From Flavobacteriales bacterium (GTDB lineage Bacteria > Bacteroidota > Bacteroidia > Flavobacteriales > BACL11), in NCBI GenBank assembly GCA_018664745.1, contig JABJNS010000013.1, positions 1-6,037 on the forward strand: 6,037 bases of DNA, written 5' to 3'. Both the position numbers and the translations under genes were made by a program. Shown piece by piece: positions 1-5,595 of this stretch; the first letter of the stretch is position 1, and each line of letters opens with the position of its first letter. Under the pieces are notes generated by a model. That model did not search any database, was not told the origin of the DNA, and worked only from the letters and a program-made list of their open reading frames with translations.

Positions 1-1
1 A

Positions 2-43
2 ATTGAAATCTTTGCAGTAATGTATAAAGGAAAAGAAGCTTAA
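2..43 (+). CDS. C-terminal tail of a small membrane protein, probably DUF3098 family (partial)
   Basis: Only the last 13 codons lie in the window, reading IEIFAVMYKGKEA and ending at TAA. A hydrophobic stretch followed by a short lysine-rich tail is how I remember DUF3098 proteins ending; these are two-helix membrane proteins of unknown function found in Bacteroidota. In that phylum they commonly sit between ftsX and uppP, and uppP does follow here, so position supports the call. The stop is three bases before the uppP start, so the two genes are very likely co-transcribed. With so few residues the family assignment rests mainly on context. That this is a coding end is more certain than which family it belongs to. 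Confidence 0.55.
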   Translation: MEIFAVMYKGKEA

Positions 44-46
44 TAC

Positions 47-838
47 ATGGAAATTATTAATGCGATTATCCTTGGAATTATTCAAGGATTAACTGAGTTT
101 TTGCCTGTTAGCAGTAGTGGGCATTTGGAAATTGCAAAAGCAATTCTAGGAGAAGACAAAGTTGGGCAAGAAAGTATGTTAATGACGGTTGTATTGCACT
201 TTGCAACAGCTCTATCCACTATTATTATTTTCCGAAAAGATTTAATTGAAATATTTTCAGGATTATTTCAATTCAAAAATAACGAGTCCTTTAAATTCTC
301 TTTAAAAATTGTTTTATCCATGATACCAGCAGCCTTAGTTGGTGTATTTTTCAATGACGAAATAGAGGCGCTATTTGGTGGAGCATTAACCTTAGTTGGA
401 GGAATGCTCTTAATTACTGGTTTGTTATTATTCTTGGCTGACACAGCTAAGGCTTCAGAAAAACAAGTTGGAATCAAAGATGCTATTCTTGTTGGGATCT
501 CACAAGCCATAGCCATCTTACCAGGAATTTCACGCTCAGGAGCAACAATATCAACTGCTGTACTTTTAGGAATTGATAAAGAAAAGGCAGCACGATTCTC
601 TTTCTTGATGGTTGTTCCTTTAATATTTGGGAAAATGGCCAAAGATATTTTATCAGGAGAAATTTCAGCAACTGACACAAACTTTTTAGCACTATTTATT
701 GGCTTCATTTTTGCATTTTTAACAGGGATGATTGCTTGTAAATGGATGATAAAATTAGTAAAAAGTAGTCAGCTTAAATACTTTGCTTACTATTGCTTTG
801 CTATTGGAGGAATTGTAATAGCAACATCACTAATATAG
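47..838 (+). CDS. uppP: Undecaprenyl-diphosphatase (UppP/BacA family)
   Basis: This integral membrane phosphatase removes one phosphate from undecaprenyl diphosphate. It regenerates the C55 lipid carrier used for peptidoglycan and other envelope polymers, and overproduction in other bacteria gives bacitracin resistance. The protein has 263 residues, close to the E. coli enzyme, and is hydrophobic throughout with several membrane segments. Motif one, Q13-G-L-T-E17 running into FLPVSSSGH, matches the family (E/Q)xxxE pattern, with Gln in place of the first Glu of E. coli and with Ser23 and His26 retained. Motif two, PGISRSGAT at 159-167, matches PGxSRSxxT and includes Arg163. The start follows the upstream stop by three bases and gives the standard family N-terminus. 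truB begins one base after its stop, so the two form an operon. All key residues are present and the call is secure. Confidence 0.97.
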   Translation: MEIINAIILGIIQGLTEFLPVSSSGHLEIAKAILGEDKVGQESMLMTVVLHFATALSTIIIFRKDLIEIFSGLFQFKNNESFKFSLKIVLSMIPAALVGVFFNDEIEALFGGALTLVGGMLLITGLLLFLADTAKASEKQVGIKDAILVGISQAIAILPGISRSGATISTAVLLGIDKEKAARFSFLMVVPLIFGKMAKDILSGEISATDTNFLALFIGFIFAFLTGMIACKWMIKLVKSSQLKYFAYYCFAIGGIVIATSLI

Positions 839-839
839 T

Positions 840-1544
840 ATGGATAAATTTCCTGAAACAGTAGATGATTTTTTATCTGGTCAAATCTTATTGATAAACA
901 AGCCTTTAGGATGGACTTCCTTTGATGTAGTGAGAAAGATTAAAAATCTAATCCGCACAAAATATAATCTAAAAAAGATAAAAGTAGGGCATGCCGGAAC
1001 TTTAGATCCTTTAGCAAGCGGACTACTTATTGTTTGTACAGGTAAATTCACAAAACGAATTTCTGAGCTTCAAGGACAGGCAAAAATCTATACAGGCGAT
1101 ATTACTTTAGGAGGCACTACTCCTAGTTATGATTTGGAAACGGAAGTAGATAAAAACTTTGAAACTTCACACATTACAGATGAGTTAATTAAAGAGACTA
1201 CCCATCAATTTACTGGAGAGATATACCAAAAACCACCCATATTTTCTGCACTAAAAAGAGGTGGAGAACGCCTTTATGAAAAAGCAAGAAGAGGAGAAAG
1301 TATTGAGATTGAAGCTAGAAAAGTAAGCATCAATTCTTTTGATATTACAGCCATAGAAATGCCAAAAGTAAGTTTTGAAATAAAGTGTAGTAAAGGGACT
1401 TATATTCGCTCCATAGCTCATGATTTTGGAACTGCAATAAAAAGTGGAGGTCACCTTTCAAAACTATGTCGTACTGCTATTGGCAACTACCAACTAGCTA
1501 ACGCACTAGATGTAGATGAGTTTGAAAAGCAACTAAATAGCTAA
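840..1544 (+). CDS. truB: tRNA pseudouridine(55) synthase TruB, short form
   Basis: TruB isomerises U55 in the T-loop of tRNAs to pseudouridine in the cytoplasm. The catalytic motif GHAGTLDPLASG lies at residues 50-61 and Asp56 is the nucleophile. Other family blocks are visible: KPLGWTSFDVV near 21-31, KIYTG at 82-86 with the conserved Tyr84, the QKPPIFSALKRGGERLYE block at 130-147, and GTYIRSIAHDFG at 186-197. At 234 residues it is much shorter than the E. coli protein (about 314): the catalytic domain is complete but there is no C-terminal PUA-like RNA-binding domain. I believe this is usual for Bacteroidota TruB rather than a truncation. The ATG comes one base after the uppP stop (TAGTATG), with no Shine-Dalgarno sequence, which suggests translational coupling. 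A 94-bp gap with its own promoter separates it from queA. Confidence 0.97.
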   Translation: MDKFPETVDDFLSGQILLINKPLGWTSFDVVRKIKNLIRTKYNLKKIKVGHAGTLDPLASGLLIVCTGKFTKRISELQGQAKIYTGDITLGGTTPSYDLETEVDKNFETSHITDELIKETTHQFTGEIYQKPPIFSALKRGGERLYEKARRGESIEIEARKVSINSFDITAIEMPKVSFEIKCSKGTYIRSIAHDFGTAIKSGGHLSKLCRTAIGNYQLANALDVDEFEKQLNS

Positions 1545-1548
1545 TCAC

Positions 1549-1579
1549 TTGACTTCCGCTTGCCAATGCTTTATATTTG
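1549..1579 (+). promoter_or_regulatory. Bacteroidota-type promoter for queA-ispD
   Basis: A -33-like TTGAC at 1549-1553 is followed after 18 bases by TATATTTG at 1572-1579, a perfect TAnnTTTG -7 box. The spacing fits the TTG/TTTG plus about 19-21 bases described for Bacteroides and Flavobacterium promoters. Transcription should start around 1584-1589, leaving a leader of about 50 bases before queA. It lies in the only sizeable gap of the left gene block, so queA and ispD probably have their own transcript even if truB also reads through. Confidence 0.75.
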
Positions 1580-1595
1580 CCGGCTTAAATTTACA

Positions 1596-1617
1596 CCTTT
1601 AAGGAGCTTCCTAAAGG
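1596..1617 (+). promoter_or_regulatory. Leader hairpin with A-rich tail upstream of queA
   Basis: CCTTT at 1596-1600 pairs with AAAGG at 1613-1617, and AGGA at 1602-1605 pairs with TCCT at 1609-1612. Together they give a nine-base-pair hairpin with one bulged A (1601) and a GCT loop. Immediately downstream, 1618-1638 is almost all A with scattered C and T, then comes the queA ATG. It is not an intrinsic terminator because no T-run follows. The simplest reading is a structured 5' leader whose A-rich tail is the unpaired translation-initiation region, common in Bacteroidota mRNAs. A regulatory role is possible but not shown. Confidence 0.5.
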
Positions 1618-1638
1618 AAAAACAAAAATCAAAATCAG

Positions 1639-2694
1639 ATGAAATATAAATTGTCAATGTTCAGGTTTGACTTACCTCAAACAAGAATTCCTAATAGTCC
1701 TATTGAAAATCGTGAAGATGCAAAACTGATGGTTGTACACAGGTCAACAGGAGAAATTGAACATAAAAATGTTTCTGATCTTGGTGATTATTTTGATGAA
1801 GGAGATGTAATTGCAACTAATAATACAAAAGTTTTCCCAGCAAGATTATATGCTAATAAGGAGAAAACCGGAGCAATGATTGAAGTGTTTTTATTGAGAG
1901 AGTTGAACCAAGAAAACAGACTTTGGGATGTATTGGTTGACCCAGCAAGAAAAATAAGAATTGGAAATAAATTATTCTTTGGTGATAATGATGAATTAAT
2001 TGCTGAGGTAATTGACAACACAACTTCAAGGGGAAGAACATTACGCTTCTTATTTGACGGAACACATGAGGAATTCAAAGAAACCTTAACTGCTTTAGGA
2101 GAAACACCACTTCCTAAGCATATTGACAGAAAACCAACTGAAGAAGACACTGAGCGTTTCCAAACTATTTACGCAAAGCATGATGGGGCTGTTTCGGCAC
2201 CAACTGCAGGAATGCATTTTAGTAAAATATTAATGAAGCAAATGGAGTTAAAAGGGGTTGAATTTGCTGAAACTACACTACATGTCGGTTTAGGTACTTT
2301 TAATGACATTATGGTGGAGGATCTTTCCAAGCATAAAATGGAGTCGGAAGAAATTATCATTCCAGATAATTCGGCTATTAAAATTAACAAAGCAAAAAAT
2401 TCAGGAAAAAGAATTTGTGCTGTCGGAACAACTGTAATGCGTACTTTGGAAAGTTCAGTATCTACTAAAAGTGAAGTAATTCCTTTTAAAGGTTGGACAA
2501 ATATCTTTTTATTTCCACCACATACTTACCAAATTGCAAATTGTATGTTAACTAATTTCCATTTACCAAAATCATCATTAATGATGCAAGTGGCGGCATT
2601 TTCAGGGTTAGATTTACTTAAGAAAGCCTACAAAGAAGGAATTAAAAAGAAATACAATTTCCATACTTATGGAGATGCAATGTTAATTCTATAA
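1639..2694 (+). CDS. queA: S-adenosylmethionine:tRNA ribosyltransferase-isomerase (QueA)
   Basis: QueA transfers and isomerises the ribosyl group of S-adenosylmethionine onto preQ1 already placed at position 34 of tRNAs Asn, Asp, His and Tyr, forming epoxyqueuosine, the penultimate step to queuosine. The 351 residues match the family along the whole length. Conserved blocks are NNTKVFPARL (61-70), DVLVDPARKIRIG (97-109), SRGRTLRF (130-137), GETPLPKHI (154-162), the AKHDGAVSAPTAGMHFS block (179-195), TLHVGLGTF (213-221), KHKMESEE (231-238), VGTTVMRTLESS (262-273), LTNFHLPKSSL (304-314) and the terminal YGDAMLIL. The ATG at 1639 puts the usual KLSxFxF opening at residues 4-10; Met7 is a possible but less likely start. 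It follows its own promoter and hairpin leader and is joined to ispD by a one-base gap (TAATATG). Confidence 0.98.
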   Translation: MKYKLSMFRFDLPQTRIPNSPIENREDAKLMVVHRSTGEIEHKNVSDLGDYFDEGDVIATNNTKVFPARLYANKEKTGAMIEVFLLRELNQENRLWDVLVDPARKIRIGNKLFFGDNDELIAEVIDNTTSRGRTLRFLFDGTHEEFKETLTALGETPLPKHIDRKPTEEDTERFQTIYAKHDGAVSAPTAGMHFSKILMKQMELKGVEFAETTLHVGLGTFNDIMVEDLSKHKMESEEIIIPDNSAIKINKAKNSGKRICAVGTTVMRTLESSVSTKSEVIPFKGWTNIFLFPPHTYQIANCMLTNFHLPKSSLMMQVAAFSGLDLLKKAYKEGIKKKYNFHTYGDAMLIL

Positions 2695-2695
2695 T

Positions 2696-3349
2696 ATGCA
2701 AAAAGTAGCCTTAATAGTTGCTGGAGGAAAAGGAGAGCGCATGAATGCCGATATCCCAAAGCAGTTTTTACTATTAAAAGGGTTACCTATTTTAATACAC
2801 ACTTTAAAACAATTTTCTCATTTTGAGGAAATTGTTTTGGTTTTACCCCCTACGCAATTTGAGTATTGGGAAGCATTATGTAAAACACATAATTTTAAGC
2901 AACAACACACTTTAGTTGCTGGTGGGAAAACTCGTTTTCATTCTGTAAAAAACGGATTAGATAGAATAGCTGACAATGCTATTGTTGCCATCCATGATGG
3001 AGTTCGTCCGCTTATTTCTGCTGCATTAATTAATAGCTTAGTTGCTGAAACAAAAAGTGGAATCGGAGTAATACCAATTGTTCCGGTAAAGGATTCAATT
3101 AGAAAAGTAGAAGATGAAAACTCTACACATATCGACAGAAGTAATTTGTTTAAAGTACAAACTCCACAATGTTTTTTAAGTGCAGATATAAAGAAAGCAT
3201 ATGCCCAAGATTTTAAGGATACTTTTACGGATGATGCTTCTGTATTTGAAGCAAATGGCGGAAAAATTAACACTCTTTTAGGTGAAGAGAAAAACCTAAA
3301 AATTACAACTAAAGAGGATTTGAAGATTGCTTCTATATTAGTTTCTTAA
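2696..3349 (+). CDS. ispD: 2-C-methyl-D-erythritol 4-phosphate cytidylyltransferase (IspD)
   Basis: IspD couples CTP to methylerythritol phosphate, giving CDP-methylerythritol in the MEP route to IPP and DMAPP. The 217-residue length is typical. The N-terminal nucleotide-binding loop AGGKGERMNADIPKQF spans residues 9-24, with Arg15 and Lys22 at the positions of the E. coli catalytic Arg20 and Lys27. VAIHDGVRPLI at 97-107 contains Asp101 for CTP/metal binding, PVKDSIRK is at 130-137, DRSNLFKVQTPQ at 147-158 contains Arg148, TDDASVFE is at 178-185, and NLKITTKEDL at 200-209 carries the conserved Lys202. The start overlaps the queA end region with no Shine-Dalgarno sequence, suggesting coupled translation. 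Pairing a MEP enzyme with a tRNA-modification enzyme looks like housekeeping clustering, not a shared pathway. Its last 17 bases overlap the end of the opposing amidohydrolase gene. Confidence 0.97.
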   Translation: MQKVALIVAGGKGERMNADIPKQFLLLKGLPILIHTLKQFSHFEEIVLVLPPTQFEYWEALCKTHNFKQQHTLVAGGKTRFHSVKNGLDRIADNAIVAIHDGVRPLISAALINSLVAETKSGIGVIPIVPVKDSIRKVEDENSTHIDRSNLFKVQTPQCFLSADIKKAYAQDFKDTFTDDASVFEANGGKINTLLGEEKNLKITTKEDLKIASILVS

Positions 3350-4448
3350 CTATATTTTTTTCAAAATTCACAATCAAATTTACTCCAGGAATTTTACCTT
3401 TTTCAAAGGCCCCTAAACTTTCAAAACCCAAAGCTTCTGCCCCATTTTTACAGGCTATTTTAAGGAGTGTGCTCATATCAAAATTTGAGTTTTCCTGAAT
3501 AACCAATAGTTCCTCCAAAATAGAAAGAGAATCATTAGAAGCCAAACTATCGGTTCCCACACATAATTTACTTACATCAAAAATAGAATAGTCAGGCAAA
3601 GTATTTTCAATATATAAATTTGCTTTTGGACAAGTACAATAATAATCTGCTGTTATATCCTCTTTTTTAGCAAATGTATTATGGACTAAAAGCATTTTTG
3701 TATTATCTAACTCATCCAAAATATCAATTGATTTATCTCTATTTAACCAAATAGATGAACTTGCTTTTATACTATTTAACCAATCAAAAAACTTTCCATT
3801 TTTATTTACAAAAAGTTCATTTTCTTCTTTTGCTTCTTGATTGTGAATAGTGAATAACTCATCATTTCTATCAAAGGAATTTGCAATCTTGCTCATCAAT
3901 TTTGGAGGAACAGAATAAGGAGCGTGAGGCACAATAGTTGCTTTTTGTCCAGCATTTCTAAACTCCTTTCTTAAGTCAGATACTTGAGAAAAAACAACAT
4001 CAATCTTGTGTTCATGCACACCAAAAGTTTCTATGAAATTATAATATTTCAGATTCCCTTTTTGCTTTTGCAAAAGCGTATCGTTTGTATTGCAAATATC
4101 GCCCACCCCAACAATACCATTAGAAATCATCTGCTTTTCAGCTTTTTCTATTGCAACTTGAATTTCTTCTGGTGTATATTTATTTCTTTGCTGAACTGTC
4201 CCTACAAAATCCAAAAAACCTTTTCCTTTTTCAGCCTTTCCCAAAAGGTGAGAAAGCTCCAAATGACAATGCACATTCACAAATCCTGGACAAATAATAC
4301 CCTCAAAAATCTCTAATTTATCCTGAGGCACTTCATTTCTATTCTCAAAGATACTAATAACCTCTCCTTTATCAGAAATTTGTAAAACACCCTGTTTTAT
4401 TGGAGATACAGATAAAGAATATAAATAATCGGCTGTTAAAAATCGCAT
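3333..4448 (-). CDS. Metal-dependent amidohydrolase, deaminase/chlorohydrolase-like, substrate unknown
   Basis: This 371-residue protein is a mononuclear-type amidohydrolase. Visible features: a small N-terminal beta region (about 1-50), PGFVNVHCHLELSH at 54-67 with the HxH metal ligands His60 and His62, VPHAPYSV at 173-180, HNQE at 202-205 (the HxxE signature of deaminases and chlorohydrolases), LVHNTF with His256, and GTDSLASND at 298-306 with the metal ligand Asp300. The C-terminal GKIPGVNLIV (351-360) closes the usual beta-sandwich. This set places it near cytosine deaminase, S-adenosylhomocysteine/methylthioadenosine deaminase, aminofutalosine deaminase and TrzN-like enzymes, so hydrolytic deamination of a purine-like or other ring is the best guess. 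The start at 4448 (MRFLTADYLY) gives the normal family opening; the reading frame extends 40 codons further upstream, but that part lies antisense to rlmN. It converges on ispD and diverges from rlmN, so it is probably a single-gene transcript. Confidence 0.9.
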   Translation of the reverse strand: MRFLTADYLYSLSVSPIKQGVLQISDKGEVISIFENRNEVPQDKLEIFEGIICPGFVNVHCHLELSHLLGKAEKGKGFLDFVGTVQQRNKYTPEEIQVAIEKAEKQMISNGIVGVGDICNTNDTLLQKQKGNLKYYNFIETFGVHEHKIDVVFSQVSDLRKEFRNAGQKATIVPHAPYSVPPKLMSKIANSFDRNDELFTIHNQEAKEENELFVNKNGKFFDWLNSIKASSSIWLNRDKSIDILDELDNTKMLLVHNTFAKKEDITADYYCTCPKANLYIENTLPDYSIFDVSKLCVGTDSLASNDSLSILEELLVIQENSNFDMSTLLKIACKNGAEALGFESLGAFEKGKIPGVNLIVNFEKNIVKKLI

Positions 4449-4452
4449 AGCA

Positions 4453-4460
4453 CAAAAGTA
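4453..4460 (-). promoter_or_regulatory. Alternative -7 box for the amidohydrolase gene (near-leaderless)
   Basis: On the minus strand TACTTTTG is a perfect TAnnTTTG match ending only four bases before the ATG at 4448. Used as a promoter it would start transcription at or inside the start codon, giving a leaderless mRNA. I see no -33 element at 19-21 bases, so the box at 4472-4479 is the better candidate. Confidence 0.3.
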
Positions 4461-4463
4461 ATA

Positions 4464-4471
4464 TATCTTTG
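4464..4471 (+). promoter_or_regulatory. -7 box for rlmN
   Basis: TATCTTTG is a perfect TAnnTTTG match eight bases before the rlmN ATG at 4480. Transcription would begin about 4476-4479, so the rlmN mRNA should be leaderless or carry only a few bases. No clear TTG or TTTG -33 element is visible at the expected distance, which would fall inside the amidohydrolase gene. Confidence 0.55.
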
Positions 4472-4503
4472 CAAACATAATGGAGAAAAAAACAGACATC
4501 AGA
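4472..4503 (-). promoter_or_regulatory. Probable promoter of the amidohydrolase gene
   Basis: On the minus strand TATGTTTG (4479 down to 4472) is a perfect TAnnTTTG -7 box. Twenty bases upstream of it lies TCTG (4503-4500), one mismatch from the TTTG -33 element. The predicted start near 4465 gives a leader of roughly 17 bases to the ATG at 4448. The -7 box abuts the rlmN -7 box head-on across the palindrome TTTGCAAA (4468-4475), and the -33 element lies inside rlmN codons. Confidence 0.5.
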
Positions 4504-5520
4504 GATATAAGTGTTGAGGATTTACAAAAATTCTGTGCAACACATAAATTACCCAAATTTAGAGCCAAACAAGTATGGGAATGGCTATGGAAAAAAAGAG
4601 CAACTTCTTTTGATGAAATGACTTCATTATCAAAAGTAATGCGTGATTTGTTTGCGGAACATTATAGCATCAATCCTGTAAAAATTCATAAAGGAGAAAG
4701 AAGTGTAGATGGCACAATAAAATACAGTTTACAGCTACACGATAAATTACTAGTAGAAGGGGTTTTAATTCCTTCTAAAAATCGATTAACTGCCTGTGTA
4801 TCATCACAGGTGGGTTGTAGTTTGGCTTGTGAATTTTGTGCTACTGGAACTTTAAAATTAGAAAGAAACCTAACCGCTTCAGAAATATACGACCAAGTAT
4901 TTATTCTAAATGAAGAAGCAATTTCCAACTTTGGGAAACCCCTTTCCAATATAGTGTTTATGGGAATGGGAGAGCCACTTTTAAACTACAAAGCATTATT
5001 ATCTAGCATTAATTTTATCACTACAGAACAAGGTATGGGAATGTCTCCAAAGCGAATTACGGTTTCAACAGCTGGAATTTCTAAAATGATTAAAAAATTA
5101 GCTGATGATCAGGTCCGTTTTAACTTGGCTATTTCACTACATTCTGCAAGCGATAGCAAACGAGATATTCTTATGCCTATCAATCAGAAAATTAACTTAG
5201 AAGAGCTTAGAGATTCTGTGCGTTATTTTTATGACAAAACAGGAAGTAGAATTACTTACGAATACATCTTGTTCAAGGACTTAAATGATAGTATTGAAGA
5301 TGCGCAAAAACTGGCACAATTTGCTAAAGCAAGTCCTTGTAAAATCAACTTGATTGAATACAACACAGTTGATGATCTACCATATGAAAAATCATCAAAC
5401 AGAGTTACTGATAACTTCATAAAATATCTAGAGGAACGCAATATATTAGTTACACTAAGAAAGAGTAAAGGGAAAGATATCAATGCAGCATGTGGGCAAT
5501 TAGTAAACAAGCTAAAATAA
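4480..5520 (+). CDS. rlmN: Dual-specificity 23S rRNA A2503 / tRNA A37 C2-methyltransferase RlmN
   Basis: RlmN is a radical-SAM methyltransferase that makes 2-methyladenosine at A2503 of 23S rRNA and A37 of some tRNAs, aiding decoding fidelity and peptidyl-transferase function. The 346-residue protein has the N-terminal RNA-binding helices (FRAKQVWEWLWKK, 27-39). Its [4Fe-4S] cluster ligands are Cys113, Cys117 and Cys120 in the CxxxCxxC motif. Glu93 (VEGVLIP), Cys106 and Cys338 (NAACGQL) sit at the positions of E. coli Glu105, Cys118 and methylated Cys355, so the ping-pong mechanism is intact. GMGEPLLNY at 162-170 is the SAM-binding block. The ATG at 4480 gives the usual short N-terminus and lies just after a -7 box, so translation may start from a leaderless message. 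The relative Cfr, a resistance enzyme, modifies C8 of the same base; the overall sequence here, including the DINAACGQL ending, reads as housekeeping RlmN. Confidence 0.97.
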   Translation: MEKKTDIRDISVEDLQKFCATHKLPKFRAKQVWEWLWKKRATSFDEMTSLSKVMRDLFAEHYSINPVKIHKGERSVDGTIKYSLQLHDKLLVEGVLIPSKNRLTACVSSQVGCSLACEFCATGTLKLERNLTASEIYDQVFILNEEAISNFGKPLSNIVFMGMGEPLLNYKALLSSINFITTEQGMGMSPKRITVSTAGISKMIKKLADDQVRFNLAISLHSASDSKRDILMPINQKINLEELRDSVRYFYDKTGSRITYEYILFKDLNDSIEDAQKLAQFAKASPCKINLIEYNTVDDLPYEKSSNRVTDNFIKYLEERNILVTLRKSKGKDINAACGQLVNKLK

Positions 5521-5527
5521 CTTTTTA

Positions 5528-5567
5528 ACAAAGATATTTATAGGATTTATCAGAGAGAAATCTTTGT
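5528..5567 (+). repeat. Inverted repeat between rlmN and the polyprenyl synthase gene
   Basis: ACAAAGAT at 5528-5535 and ATCTTTGT at 5560-5567 are exact reverse complements separated by 24 bases. With one bulge the pairing extends by two or three A/T pairs. There is no T-run after the right arm, so this is a poor intrinsic terminator. The right arm overlaps the probable -7 region of the next gene, which would suit an operator or an mRNA-end structure. In such AT-rich DNA an eight-base dyad can also be chance. Confidence 0.35.
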
Positions 5568-5574
5568 ATATTCG
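5559..5574 (+). promoter_or_regulatory. Possible -7 region of the polyprenyl synthase gene
   Basis: Two adjacent boxes each differ from TAnnTTTG by one base: AATCTTTG at 5559-5566 and TATATTCG at 5567-5574. Either would place the transcript start between about 5571 and 5582, a short distance before the TTG start at 5596. No good -33 element is visible (TTTA at 5537-5540 is the nearest, 18 bases from the first box). Read-through from rlmN remains possible. Confidence 0.3.
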
Positions 5575-5595
5575 CACTTCTAGTTAACATCTACT

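Noticed and set aside
268..708. Long minus-strand open frame opposite uppP
   Set aside because: The composition is what an antisense frame of a membrane-protein gene gives; no family motif is visible, and the plus-strand gene is certain.
1596..1620. Intrinsic terminator after truB
   Set aside because: The hairpin is followed by A residues, not T, on the plus strand, and on the minus strand the run of T precedes the stem rather than following it.
3322..3361. Terminator at the ispD/amidohydrolase junction (GAAG-ATTG-CTTC plus T7 run at 3355-3361)
   Set aside because: The stem is only four base pairs and is separated from the T-run by over 20 bases, so it does not form a terminator.
3984..4316. 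Plus-strand 110-codon open frame inside the amidohydrolase gene
   Set aside because: It is antisense to a gene with clear catalytic motifs, its translation is low-complexity (rich in Phe, Ile and Leu), and it has no recognisable domain.
4449..4568. 40-codon upstream extension of the amidohydrolase frame
   Set aside because: It runs antisense through the start of rlmN and over the promoter boxes, its residues do not resemble the family N-terminus, and the ATG at 4448 gives the normal opening.
4480..5520. Cfr-type antibiotic-resistance methyltransferase
   Set aside because: The protein has the length, N-terminal helices, CxxxCxxC context and DINAACGQL ending of Bacteroidota RlmN, and it sits in a housekeeping neighbourhood with no mobile-element signs.
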